Source: Burkholderiales bacterium (lineage in GTDB: Bacteria > Pseudomonadota > Gammaproteobacteria > Burkholderiales > SG8-39). Taken from it: a stretch of DNA of 64,000 bases. Location: the NCBI GenBank assembly GCA_020848075.1, contig JADLAV010000072.1:44062-108061 (forward strand), written 5' to 3'. The notes beneath the pieces were generated by a model. That model worked only from the letters and a program-made list of their open reading frames with translations, had not been told where the DNA came from and made no database searches. How positions within the stretch are numbered: the first letter of the stretch is position 1; each line of letters opens with the position of its first letter. The position numbers and the translations under genes were made by a program. Below, piece by piece: positions 16,166-24,502 of this stretch.

Positions 16166-17784
16166 GTTCGCCCTCCCTGCCACGCGACCCGGAAATCGGC
16201 GCCCGTGCCGCGGTCGACATAGTCCAGCGTCGCGCCGTTCGCCATCGACAGCTCCCGGGCGATGTACAGGCCGAGGCCGGTCCCCGCACTATACGTAGTG
16301 AAGAACGGCTCGAACAGCTGGGCCTGCAGCTCGCGCGGGACTCCGGCGCCGTCATCGACCACGTGAAGCTCGGTCCGACCGCCGATCCGATGCGCGATGA
16401 TACGCACGCTGCGGCTGCCTTTGGCGGAATGGCGCCAGGCATTGCGGACGAGATTCCACAGGATCTGGTTCAGGTGCACGCGATCGCAGTCGACCACCGC
16501 GTCGGGGGCGAGTTCGAGGCCGATCCCGTCGGGCGGCAGCCGCTCGCTCTGGACGAACTCCTCCACGAAGGTCGGCACGAAGCCGGCGAGCCGGATCGGC
16601 TCGGCCTGGACGCGATCGCGCCGGTTGAGCTCCAGCACGTCGCTCACCATGCGGTCGAGCCGCCGTGCGTTGTCGCGGATGATGCGGGTCAGCCGCTCGC
16701 GCGCCGGCCCGCGATTTTCTTCGGCCAGCAACTCGGCGGCGTGAGAGACCGACGCGAGGGGGTTGCGGATCTCGTGGGCGATGTTGGCAGTGAGCCGGCC
16801 GAGCGCCGCGAGCTTGAGCTGCTGCGCCTGTTCCTCGTGCTTGGACATGTCCTCGAGATAGATGACGGCGAGCTTCGCCTGCTGCAAACCGGCCTCGACG
16901 AACCGCGCCCGCACCGTGCGGCCCGCCGCGTACAGCGTGAGGATCTGCGACGAGGCGCCCACGCCGCTGCGCCAGGCGGCGAGCCCGGCAGCAAGCTCGG
17001 GGGAGTAGCCCTCGATCTGCTCCAGCTCCGGCACGGCCCGGTCGAGCAGAACCTCCACCTGCCGGTTGTGCTGGCGCACCAGGCCGTTCGAGTCCACGAC
17101 GAGCACGCCGTCCTGCACGTCCTGGATCACGAGCTCGCTGATGCGCAGCTGGTTCGCAAGCTCGATGCCGCGCTGCCGCGCGACGCGCTCGTTCGTGATG
17201 ACCCGCTGCGCAAGCTGACTGGTAATGAGCGCCGTCGCGAAGTAGCCAATCGAGAGCAACCCCGGTTGCAGGTAGGTCGACAGGCTCGCCTCATGCACCA
17301 GGACCTGGACCGTCTGCTCCGTGAGGACCGCAATGGCGGCGAGCGCCGCGTAGCCGAGGAGTTGCGATCCGCGGCTCACCAGGCCGGCGGCCGCGACCGA
17401 GATCAGCAGCATGACCGCGAGCCCGCTCCGGAAACCGCCGCTCGCATAGCTGAGCAGGGTGATCGCGACCACGTCCGAGAGCATGTGCGCGGTGAGCTGG
17501 ACGTCGAAGTTGCGCGGCGCGCGCCGCAGGACGACGTGGAACGCCACCGCGGCGCCCAGGTAGAGCAGGCTCGTCGCCGCGTAGAGCCGCAGGTGGCTCA
17601 CGCCGAGCACGAACACATCTTGGAAGAACACCACCGAGGCGAGGAAGAGCGCGGCGACGGCCATGCGGTACGCGTTGAAATACCGCAGCGACACCCAGAA
17701 CGAATCACTGACCGGCGGCGCGCCCTCGGGCGGGCTGGCCACGAGCGGCAGGAGCGTACGCTGCGAGCCGAGCAGCCGCGTCAC
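16162..17784 (-). CDS. pilS: Sensor histidine kinase PilS
   Basis: A 540-residue membrane kinase. About six N-terminal hydrophobic segments (residues about 30-190) precede a PAS-like region (LVVDSNGLVRQHNRQVEVLL). The HisKA phosphoacceptor is in LGRLTANIAHEIRNPLASVS, the N box in QILWNLVRNAWRHS, and G boxes in VVDDGAGVP and STGLGL-like SAGTGLGLYIAREL. It phosphorylates PilR, encoded directly downstream with an ATGA overlap. The GTG start at 17784 overlaps the stop of the small upstream gene (GTGA), so all three genes are one operon. Confidence 0.92.
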   Translation of the reverse strand: MTRLLGSQRTLLPLVASPPEGAPPVSDSFWVSLRYFNAYRMAVAALFLASVVFFQDVFVLGVSHLRLYAATSLLYLGAAVAFHVVLRRAPRNFDVQLTAHMLSDVVAITLLSYASGGFRSGLAVMLLISVAAAGLVSRGSQLLGYAALAAIAVLTEQTVQVLVHEASLSTYLQPGLLSIGYFATALITSQLAQRVITNERVARQRGIELANQLRISELVIQDVQDGVLVVDSNGLVRQHNRQVEVLLDRAVPELEQIEGYSPELAAGLAAWRSGVGASSQILTLYAAGRTVRARFVEAGLQQAKLAVIYLEDMSKHEEQAQQLKLAALGRLTANIAHEIRNPLASVSHAAELLAEENRGPARERLTRIIRDNARRLDRMVSDVLELNRRDRVQAEPIRLAGFVPTFVEEFVQSERLPPDGIGLELAPDAVVDCDRVHLNQILWNLVRNAWRHSAKGSRSVRIIAHRIGGRTELHVVDDGAGVPRELQAQLFEPFFTTYSAGTGLGLYIARELSMANGATLDYVDRGTGADFRVAWQGGRT

Positions 17785-18020
17785 TGGCGGAACTGCCGCA
17801 GGTGCTCGTCGCAGCAGAAGAACCGGCCGCCGGCGCTGAGCGCTTCGGACTCCGGGACGTTGAGTCCGCAGTGGGCGCACGGCACCATGCGCTCGCCGGT
17901 CCGTCGCCGAGCCCCGGCGCCCGGGGAACCGGAGCGCGCCCCGCGCTTCGGCCCCGCGAGCGCCTTCGTCAGCGCATACGCGGCGAGCACCACGAGGATT
18001 AGGACGAGCAGCTTTCCCAT
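17781..18020 (-). CDS. PP0621-type small membrane protein with CxxC metal site
   Basis: A 79-residue protein: an N-terminal transmembrane helix (GKLLVLILVVLAAYALTKAL), a basic linker, and a C-terminal mini zinc ribbon (MVPCAHCGLNVPESEAL...FFCCDEH). It matches small proteins usually found next to pilS in betaproteobacteria. No function is known. The stop codon overlaps the pilS GTG start. The region upstream to 18212 has no further gene. Confidence 0.75.
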   Translation of the reverse strand: MGKLLVLILVVLAAYALTKALAGPKRGARSGSPGAGARRRTGERMVPCAHCGLNVPESEALSAGGRFFCCDEHLRQFRQ

Positions 18021-18211
18021 GCCTCCGGGTATGGGGGAGACAAGCAGGTTGGAACTGATGGCTGCAGCCCGCGAGCGCGCGCCACCGACGCGGGCATTCT
18101 ACGTCAGGGCCTGGCCGCCACCATGTGAACGGTGCCGCGCGGCGGACCCGCGACGGTCGGCGCCGCATGCGCGGGCCGGTCGCGAGCAACGGAAAGAACC
18201 CGCTGGAGGGA

Positions 18212-18260
<49 letters not shown>

Positions 18261-18354
18261 GGCGCCCTACTCCTTGCGAATCAGGCAGTTAGCTTGTCGG
18301 TCAACAGGTTAGCGTACCGTTGTGGCCCGTTCCGTCCAGTTTTACCCTAGAATT

Positions 18355-18374
18355 TGCACTTACCCTGCACTTAC
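18355..18374 (+). promoter_or_regulatory. Paired GCACTTA repeats, putative integrase arm sites (left)
   Basis: TGCACTTAC occurs at 18355-18363 and 18366-18374, an 11-bp period (one helical turn). The same heptamer pair with the same period occurs at 28216-28233 near the other end. Short direct repeats near both att sites are the usual arm-type binding sites of tyrosine integrases. This copy sits directly before the int ATG, so it could also autoregulate int. Confidence 0.6.
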
Positions 18375-18385
18375 GGAGGCCCGTC

Positions 18386-19573
18386 ATGCGGATCAAGCTC
18401 ACCCCGGCGAAGCTCGCGAAGGCGGCACCCGCGAAGCGCCCCTACGAGATCCACGACGCGGAAGTGCGCGGCCTGCTCGTGCGCGTCCAGCCCTCGGGCG
18501 TCAAGTCGTTCATCGTGAGCTGGCGTCGCGGGCGCCGCAAGGTGATCGGGCGCGTAGGCGTACACACCATCGAGCAGATGCGCCTCAAAGCGAAGCGGAT
18601 CGTCATTGACGCTGAGGAACACGGCGAGCCGTCGATCGCGGAGCGCAAGCGCGCCGGCACGCTCGGGGAGTTCTACATCGACCACTTCAAGAGTCATGCG
18701 AAGGCGCACCACAAGGACGCCGACGGCAACCTGAAGGCGATCGAGACCGAGTTCGGGCACCTGTTCGACCGACCGCTCGCCTCCGTCTCCCCGTTCGATT
18801 TCGAGAAGTACCGGCAGAAGAAGCTGAAGGCCGGCGTCAAACCGCAGACGATCAATAGGCACTTCGACCGGCTCCATGCCCTGCTCGCCAAGGCCGTCGA
18901 CTGGAAGCACCTGTCGAAGCACCCGCTCGAGGACCTCAAGCGGGCCAAGGTCGACGAGGAGCACCGCGTGCGGTTCCTGTCCGACGACGAGGAGAAGCGG
19001 CTGCGCAAAGCGCTCGCTGCCCGCGACGCGAAGATGCGCCGAGAACGCGAGAGCGCGAACAAGTGGCGCAAGGCGCGCGGCTACCCGCTCTTTCCCGAGG
19101 TCGCTGAGGACGGCTTCGGGGATCACCTGACGCCCATGGTGCTCGTTTCCATGAACACCGGAATGCGCCGCGGCGAACTCCGGCAGATCGCTTGGGCCGA
19201 CGTCGACCTAAGCCACGGCGTGGTCACGATCCGCGGCGGCTACGCGAAGTCCAGACGCACGCGCCATGTTCCGCTCAATGCCGAGGCCGTCGACGTTCTC
19301 CACCGCTGGAAGCGCCAGACCGGCGAGGCCGAACGCGTTTTCGGCATCGCCCGCGTGGACAAGGCATGGAAGGCGCTGCTCAAGGTCGCCAAGGTGTCCG
19401 AGTTCCGCTGGCACGACTTGCGGCACCACTTCGCCAGCCGACTCGTCATGGCCGGCGTCGACTTGAACACTGTCCGCGAACTCCTCGGGCACGCCGACCT
19501 CAGCATGACGCTGCGGTATGCGCATCTCGCGCCCGAGCACAAGGCGGCGGCGGTGGCGAGGCTCGTCGCATGA
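18386..19573 (+). CDS. int: Tyrosine integrase
   Basis: Site-specific recombinase of 395 residues. The N-terminal DUF4102-like arm-binding part (VRGLLVRVQPSGVKSFIVSW) is followed by a SAM-like core-binding domain and the catalytic domain. Active-site residues visible: Arg in NTGMRRGELRQIAW, Lys in GGYAKSRRTRHVPL, His-x-x-Arg in WHDLRHHFASRLV, His in ELLGHADLS and the nucleophile Tyr in MTLRYAHL. ATG 18386 has ACGGAGG before it. It catalyses insertion into the tRNA-Pro gene. Its stop overlaps the next ATG (ATGA). Confidence 0.95.
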   Translation: MRIKLTPAKLAKAAPAKRPYEIHDAEVRGLLVRVQPSGVKSFIVSWRRGRRKVIGRVGVHTIEQMRLKAKRIVIDAEEHGEPSIAERKRAGTLGEFYIDHFKSHAKAHHKDADGNLKAIETEFGHLFDRPLASVSPFDFEKYRQKKLKAGVKPQTINRHFDRLHALLAKAVDWKHLSKHPLEDLKRAKVDEEHRVRFLSDDEEKRLRKALAARDAKMRRERESANKWRKARGYPLFPEVAEDGFGDHLTPMVLVSMNTGMRRGELRQIAWADVDLSHGVVTIRGGYAKSRRTRHVPLNAEAVDVLHRWKRQTGEAERVFGIARVDKAWKALLKVAKVSEFRWHDLRHHFASRLVMAGVDLNTVRELLGHADLSMTLRYAHLAPEHKAAAVARLVA

Positions 19574-20241
19574 AGATCAAGACCTTCGACGATCGCACCC
19601 GCCGAGAGCTCGAGTCCAGCTTCCGCGACTCGCTCCTGAAGGCGCGCCCCGACTTCGACCCCGAGGGGGCAGAAGAGGAGGCCGAGATCTTCGTCGGCGG
19701 GCTCGAGCGGATCGCCGGGCTCGAGGAGTTCCGCGGCGAGCGGGAACCGCAGCAGCGCCGGCGGGAGAACCTGGAGGCCTTCGCGAATGCGCTCGACCGC
19801 GCGATCGAGGCCGGTCTCCGTATGGATGATCACTCCCTCGGCTACGCCCTCGAACGCGGCCTCGACGAGATCAAGGCGCGGGAGGGAGCCGACTCGCTCA
19901 GGATCCAGTTGATCGCCTACGACCTGAAGGCCTTTCACGCCGGAGATCTGCGGAACTTCGCGCTCGGGGTCCGGAAGGCGATCCGGGATCTCCCGGCGCT
20001 CGACCCGACGACCTATTCGTCAGGGGAGCAGACCGCGCGCTGGATCGAGGACTACCTTGCGCGCCTGGGCATCCCCGTCTCGCAGACCGACACCGGGCTC
20101 GCGGGCAAGGCCTTCCACGCGGTGATGGAGCTTGCGGGGAAACCGCAGACCACGGCGAAGAACTGGCTGAGGAAGACTCAGAAGCAACCCGACTCGTTCG
20201 TCAATTTCCTGAGAGGGTTGAAGGCTCGCTTCTGGCACTAA
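19570..20241 (+). CDS. Element protein of unknown function, charged
   Basis: A 223-residue soluble protein, rich in Glu and Arg, with predicted helices throughout (for example RRENLEAFANALDRAIEAGL). No signal peptide, membrane segment or known motif was recognised. It is translationally coupled to int by an ATGA overlap, so its role may be tied to integration/excision or to regulation of the element. A hairpin overlapping its stop codon may end the int transcript. Confidence 0.7.
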   Translation: MKIKTFDDRTRRELESSFRDSLLKARPDFDPEGAEEEAEIFVGGLERIAGLEEFRGEREPQQRRRENLEAFANALDRAIEAGLRMDDHSLGYALERGLDEIKAREGADSLRIQLIAYDLKAFHAGDLRNFALGVRKAIRDLPALDPTTYSSGEQTARWIEDYLARLGIPVSQTDTGLAGKAFHAVMELAGKPQTTAKNWLRKTQKQPDSFVNFLRGLKARFWH

Positions 20242-20258
20242 CGCTGGCCGGCGTTAGT
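20237..20258 (+). terminator. Palindrome at end of int operon
   Basis: ACTAACGC and GCGTTAGT form a perfect 8-bp stem with a 6-nt loop, followed by TTTCTA. The TAA stop codon of the preceding gene lies in the stem. It could be a weak terminator or an operator for the AlpA-like gene that starts 63 bp later. Confidence 0.4.
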
Positions 20259-20320
20259 TTCTAGGTATCCACCAGCCCGTTCAGTACGAAACACTGAGGC
20301 CTCTTTCAACGGAGGCCGCA

Positions 20321-20524
20321 GTGAAGCCAGATCGAAAGCCCGTAGAGCGCCTGGCGTACACCGTCAAGGGGGCGCTCGAGACCGGCGCGTTCCCGAACAG
20401 AAACAAGCTCTACGATGCCATCAACAGGGGTGACGTCGACTCCTGGAAGGATGGTCGCTCTCGAATGATCTCCGCAGCGAGCCTGCGCCGGTACGTCGAA
20501 GACCGGGTCGCCGAGGCCGCGTGA
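20321..20524 (+). CDS. AlpA/excisionase-like DNA-binding protein
   Basis: A 67-residue protein of the MerR-like winged-helix (HTH_17/AlpA) type. The pattern is ETGAFPNRNKLYDAINRGDV followed by DGRSRMISAASLRRYVEDR, matching the helix, recognition helix and wing that ends in 'R-x-I-x-x-x-x-L-x-x-Y/F'. In satellites, AlpA proteins act as activators or excisionases. GTG start with CAACGGAGG upstream. Its stop overlaps the next gene's GTG (GTGA). The sequence upstream (20259-20320) is short and could hold its promoter. Confidence 0.72.
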   Translation: MKPDRKPVERLAYTVKGALETGAFPNRNKLYDAINRGDVDSWKDGRSRMISAASLRRYVEDRVAEAA

Positions 20525-21897
20525 CGCCCGACGAGATCCTCGATCGCCACTTGTCCGAGGTCCATGCGGCGGAGCTGCTCCGCGCCATCGAGAAGTACCT
20601 CGGGCGCTTCGTCGCCTATCCGGCGCCGGAAGCGCATCTCGCGCACACGCTCTGGATCGCGCACACCCACTTGATGGATCTCTGGGAGTCCACGCCGCGG
20701 ATCGCCTTCCTGTCGCCTGAGCCGGGTTCGGGCAAGACGCGAGCGCTCGAGATCACCGAAACGCTGGCCCCGCGGCCCGTGGAGGCCGTGAACGCCACGC
20801 CCGCCTACTTGTTCAGAAAGGTGAGCGATCCAGATGGGTTGCCGACGATCTTGTACGACGAGATCGACTGTCTGTTCGGACCGAAGGCCAAGGAAAACGA
20901 GGAGCTTCGCGCAATGCTGAACGCAGGGCATCGGCGCGGCGCGATGGCCGGACGCTGCGTGCTCAAGGGCAAGACGATCGTGACGGAGGAGTTCCCGGCG
21001 TTCGCGCCCGTCGCGCTGGCCGGACTTGGGAACCTGCCGGACACGATCCTTTCCCGTTCGGTGGTGATAAGGATGCGGCGCCGGGCACCGACCGAGACCG
21101 TCGAGCCTTACCGGCGTCGGGTCCACTCCACGGAAGGAAACGAGCTGCGCGACCGACTCGCAACGTGGGCGGACGAGGTTCGCGAGATCCCGGACCTATC
21201 GCCTCCGGAGATGCCCCTGGGCATCGCCGACCGCGACGCCGACGTCTGGGAGGCCTTGCTGACCGTTGCTGAGCTGGCCGGCAGGGGCTGGGCCGAGCGA
21301 GCCCGCGCCGCGGCCGTCTCGCTGGTCAAGCAGGCAAAGGAAAGCTCTCCGAGCCTCGGCGTGCGCCTCTTGGGCGACCTGCGGCAGATATTCGGCGACC
21401 GAGATGCGATGGCGACCGAGGAGATCTTGAAGGGGCTGCAGGGAATGGAAGAAGGGCCTTGGAACGACATGCGGGGGAGCCCGATCGACAGCCGGCGCCT
21501 AGCGAACCTGCTCAAGCCCTATGGGGTCGGATCCCGAAACGTGAGGATCGACAGCCGGGTCGTCCGCGGGTACTCACGCGAGGATCTACATGATCCGTGG
21601 GTGCGCTACCTGCCGAGCGGAAATGTAGCGGATGTAGCGGATGTAGCGCATCCAAACGAAGGCAAGGGGGAGTCGGAGGCCCCTTTTGTAGCGGATACGA
21701 AGCCTAACGTAGTAGCTAGTTTCAAGAGAAAAACGGGGGAATACGGCGGTTCCGAGGTCTTCGGGCCGACTTCGCGCGCCCCTTCGTCTAAGTCCGCTAC
21801 AAGCGCTACATCCGCTACAAGCTGCCCGCGGTGCGGTGGCGAGGGCTGCGCATGGTGCGATCCGGCCGCGCAGAACCTGGGGGTGGCCCATGCCTAG
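20521..21897 (+). CDS. DUF3631 P-loop replication protein
   Basis: A 458-residue ATPase probably driving element replication. Walker A is LSPEPGSGKTRALEI at about residue 65 and Walker B ILYDEIDCLFG at about 115; the segment RSVVIRMRRRAPTETVEPYR and the later GVRLLGDLRQIF fit DUF3631 proteins, which occur as the helicase-like C-terminal half of phage and island primases. A primase domain is missing, so priming must come from the host or helper. The end is a zinc-knuckle-like CPRCGGEGCAWC. The coding sequence for residues about 368-434 carries the iterons. GTG start overlaps the previous stop. Confidence 0.82.
   Translation: MTPDEILDRHLSEVHAAELLRAIEKYLGRFVAYPAPEAHLAHTLWIAHTHLMDLWESTPRIAFLSPEPGSGKTRALEITETLAPRPVEAVNATPAYLFRKVSDPDGLPTILYDEIDCLFGPKAKENEELRAMLNAGHRRGAMAGRCVLKGKTIVTEEFPAFAPVALAGLGNLPDTILSRSVVIRMRRRAPTETVEPYRRRVHSTEGNELRDRLATWADEVREIPDLSPPEMPLGIADRDADVWEALLTVAELAGRGWAERARAAAVSLVKQAKESSPSLGVRLLGDLRQIFGDRDAMATEEILKGLQGMEEGPWNDMRGSPIDSRRLANLLKPYGVGSRNVRIDSRVVRGYSREDLHDPWVRYLPSGNVADVADVAHPNEGKGESEAPFVADTKPNVVASFKRKTGEYGGSEVFGPTSRAPSSKSATSATSATSCPRCGGEGCAWCDPAAQNLGVAHA
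21623..21820 (+). other. Iteron clusters, putative satellite replication origin
   Basis: A 9-bp unit WTGTAGCGS is repeated. Three head-to-tail copies lie at 21623-21649 (ATGTAGCGG, ATGTAGCGG, ATGTAGCGC), one at 21686-21694 (TTGTAGCGG), and three in inverse orientation at 21794-21820. Between them 21700-21760 is poorer in GC. The arrangement of iterons inside or just after the rep gene with an AT-richer core is that of replication origins of PICIs and iteron plasmids. The repeats appear in the protein as VADVADVA and SATSATSAT. Confidence 0.62.
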
Positions 21898-22165
21898 CTT
21901 CCGGCTCGAGGAGGTCGCCAACCTGCCGGACGAGCTGAAGGCCTTGGCGCCTGCGCTTGAGGAAAGGCAGGGGCTGAAGGTGCATGCGCTCGCCCGGCTG
22001 CGGGTCTCGATCGACGGGAAGCACCACATCCACCCCTGGGTGGAGATCATTCAGGCGGGGCCGGACGGCTATGTCGGACGCGTGTCCGGGATCCTGAACT
22101 CGCCGACCTGGCACCCCTACGGAACCAAGGTGTGGTTCACCGCGGACAACATCATCGCGCTATGA
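21890..22165 (+). CDS. Small element protein, unknown
   Basis: A 91-residue protein overlapping the end of the replication gene by 8 bp. ATG 21890 follows GGGGGTGGCC. It has no membrane segment and no motif I recognise; HHIHPWVEIIQAGPDGYVGR looks like beta strands of a small globular domain. It is probably expressed with the replication protein. Confidence 0.65.
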   Translation: MPSFRLEEVANLPDELKALAPALEERQGLKVHALARLRVSIDGKHHIHPWVEIIQAGPDGYVGRVSGILNSPTWHPYGTKVWFTADNIIAL

Positions 22166-22172
22166 GGGACTG

Positions 22173-22505
22173 ATGAGCCAATTCGACGACATGGACCCGA
22201 AGCAGAAGGCGCTGGCCGCTCTCACGTTGGCCGCCGAGGTGTTCTTTCGCGTAACCCTCATCGAGCTGGACCGCAGATTTCCCGGCCGCGCACAGCAGAA
22301 CCGCGACCTGGTCGATCGGGGCGAAGGGCACGTCGCCATCTCGATCCAGACCAACGGCACCGAGCTCCGGGCGGCGCTCGCCCTCGTGACGCCTGAGTTC
22401 GTCGACGTGCTCGAGCCGTGCGAGATGCGCCTGCAGGGCCCGGTCACCGCAGCGTTCGGTGATCCCGACAAGGTCAGCATCGTCAACCTCGCCAAGCTGA
22501 ACTGA
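22173..22505 (+). CDS. Small element protein, unknown
   Basis: A 110-residue acidic protein with a helical N-terminus (KQKALAALTLAAEVFFRVTLIEL) and strand-like C-terminal half. No known domain was recognised. It sits directly before the HNH gene, where related satellites and phages may encode a small terminase subunit, but no DNA-binding helix-turn-helix is obvious here. It lies 7 bp after the previous gene. Confidence 0.65.
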   Translation: MSQFDDMDPKQKALAALTLAAEVFFRVTLIELDRRFPGRAQQNRDLVDRGEGHVAISIQTNGTELRAALALVTPEFVDVLEPCEMRLQGPVTAAFGDPDKVSIVNLAKLN

Positions 22506-22507
22506 GC

Positions 22508-22798
22508 ATGGGCCGGATATACGACAAGCAACAGTGGAAGCGGCTGCGCCGGCAACAGCTCCGGCGTGAGCCGCTTTGCCGAATGTGTCTCGATCGCGGC
22601 ATCACGATGCCCGCCGTGGACGTCGATCACATCATCCCGATCGCGGACGGCGGCGAGCCCTGGGCATTGGAGAACCTCCGCTCCTTGTGCCATGACGATC
22701 ACTCCCGCGTCACCCGCGCATCACAGACCGGGCGCGAGATCATGGTCAAGGGCTGCGACGCACGCGGCTATCCGATCGATCCGAAGGCGTGGCGATGA
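22508..22798 (+). CDS. HNH endonuclease, packaging-associated
   Basis: A 96-residue HNH nuclease. A zinc site is formed by CRMCLDRG and LCHDDHS, and the catalytic motif is VDVDHIIPIADGG...NLRSLC (H-N-H). In HK97-type phages and cf-PICIs a small HNH protein beside TerL works with the terminase to cut cos sites. It is 2 bp after the preceding gene and 59 bp before terL. The short gap 22799-22857 contains a CGCGCGCC...GCGCG near-palindrome and might hold part of a cos region; that is speculative. Confidence 0.9.
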   Translation: MGRIYDKQQWKRLRRQQLRREPLCRMCLDRGITMPAVDVDHIIPIADGGEPWALENLRSLCHDDHSRVTRASQTGREIMVKGCDARGYPIDPKAWR

Positions 22799-22857
22799 AA
22801 CATTTGCCACATCTGAGCGCTGAACACCGCGCGCCCTCCCTCGCGCGAAGTTAGTTT

Positions 22858-24471
22858 ATGGGACTCCGAGGACCAAACGCCAAGCCAGTGAGCAAGCGCA
22901 AGCCTTCCGCTAAGGCACGGAAGGTCGCGCCCCTATCAGGCACATCCCGGTTCGAACGGGTGGTGCGGTTCATCGAACGCCTGCCCATCACCTCGGGACT
23001 GCTCGCCGGCACGACGTTCAAGCTGCGGCCGTGGCAACGCGAGATCGTGAAGGCGATCTATCGGACGGATCGGCGCGGTCACCGCATCGTGCGGCAGGTC
23101 CTGCTCACGTTACCACGCAAGCAAGGCAAGACCGGCTTGACTGCGGCGCTCGCGCTCGCGCACCTGTGCGGTCCCGAAGCCGAGCCGCGCGGGCAGGTCT
23201 ATTCCGCGGCGGCGGATCGCGCGCAGGCTGCGCTTCTGTTCAACGAAATGAAGGCGATGATCGAGCAGGTGCCCGCGCTCGAGAAGCGCATCATCGTGCG
23301 CGACTTCAACAAGACCCTGGAGGACGCGGAGACCGGCTCGATCTACCAGGCGCTCAGCGCGGACGCGAAGACGAAACACGGCTTCTCGGCCTCGTGCTGG
23401 ATCTATGACGAGCTCGCGCAGGCCCCTGACCGGAAGCTCTACGACGTCCTCGCCACATCGACCGCGGCGAGAAAGGAACCGCTCGGCATCGTGATCAGCA
23501 CGCAGTCGAGTGACCCGCATTCGATCATGGCCGAGCTGGTCGACTACGGGCTGCAGGTCCGCGACGGCGTGCTCGAGGATCCGCATTTCTTGCCGATTAT
23601 CTACACCGCGCCCGAGGACGCCGACCCGTGGGATGAGGCGACGTGGCACGCGTGCAACCCGGCCTTGGGCGACTTTCGATCGCTCGAGGAGATGCGCTCG
23701 GCGGCACTCCAGGCGCAGCGCATGCCGGCGCGCGAGCCCGCCTTCCGGCTGCTCTACCTCAACCAGCGTGTTTCTTCCGAGGCGCGTTTCATTGCGCAGG
23801 CCGAGTGGGAAGGATGCGCGGCCGAGATCGACGTCGAGGCCTTGCGCGGGCGGCCGTGCTGGGCGGGCCTCGACAAAGGCAGCACGACGGACCTGACGGC
23901 GCTGGTGCTCTACTTCCCCGACGACGGCGGCGCGGTCCTTCCGTGGTTCTGGGTTCCGCGCGATCGGCTCGAGGAGCGGGAGCACACCGACAAGGTCCCC
24001 TATCCGCTCTGGCATCGGCAAGGCTTTCTCGAGGCGCCCGAGGGGCGGGCGATCAACAACCTCGCGATCATCCATCGTCTCGCCGAGATCGCGTCGATGT
24101 ACGACGTGCGCGGTCTCGCCTATGACCGATGGCGCCTCGAGGATCTGAAGAAGCTGCTCGACGACGAGGGCATCGATCTGCCGATCACGCCATTCGGTCA
24201 AGGCTTCCGCGACATGGCGCCTGCGGTCGACGCGCTCGAAGCGGCGATCCTGAACCGCACGCTAAGGCACCCGATGCATCCCGTGTTGACGTGGAACGCC
24301 TGGAACGCGCGGGTTGCGATCGACCCCACGGGCGCGCGGAAGATCGACAAGGCAAAGAGCACCGAACGAGTCGACGGCATCGTCGCGCTCGCGATGGCGG
24401 TAGGACTGCACGCGCGGGCGCCGGTTGAACGCACTTTCACCGTTCCCGAAAGTCTGGTGATCACGGCGTGA
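22858..24471 (+). CDS. terL: Terminase large subunit (HK97/Terminase_1 type)
   Basis: DNA-packaging motor of 537 residues. The ATPase domain has Walker A LTLPRKQGKTGLTAAL at about residue 85 and Walker B SCWIYDELAQ at about 185. The nuclease domain shows metal-site acidic residues in CWAGLDKGSTTDLTALVLYF and a late Asp in STERVDGIVALAMAV. The first residues, MGLRGPNAKPVSKRKP, resemble the start of P27-type small terminase subunits; no separate small subunit was found. The length is normal for TerL. Confidence 0.93.
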   Translation: MGLRGPNAKPVSKRKPSAKARKVAPLSGTSRFERVVRFIERLPITSGLLAGTTFKLRPWQREIVKAIYRTDRRGHRIVRQVLLTLPRKQGKTGLTAALALAHLCGPEAEPRGQVYSAAADRAQAALLFNEMKAMIEQVPALEKRIIVRDFNKTLEDAETGSIYQALSADAKTKHGFSASCWIYDELAQAPDRKLYDVLATSTAARKEPLGIVISTQSSDPHSIMAELVDYGLQVRDGVLEDPHFLPIIYTAPEDADPWDEATWHACNPALGDFRSLEEMRSAALQAQRMPAREPAFRLLYLNQRVSSEARFIAQAEWEGCAAEIDVEALRGRPCWAGLDKGSTTDLTALVLYFPDDGGAVLPWFWVPRDRLEEREHTDKVPYPLWHRQGFLEAPEGRAINNLAIIHRLAEIASMYDVRGLAYDRWRLEDLKKLLDDEGIDLPITPFGQGFRDMAPAVDALEAAILNRTLRHPMHPVLTWNAWNARVAIDPTGARKIDKAKSTERVDGIVALAMAVGLHARAPVERTFTVPESLVITA

Positions 24472-24502
24472 GTTTTAACTTTTGTCCACAGGAGCAAGCA
24501 CT

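Noticed and set aside
21623..21820. Repeats as a CRISPR array
   Set aside because: Units are 9 bp, adjacent and lie in a coding sequence; there are no spacers and no cas genes.
22799..22857. cos site between HNH and terL
   Set aside because: The gap is short and has only a weak GC palindrome; no consensus allows a call without a circularised or packaged end.
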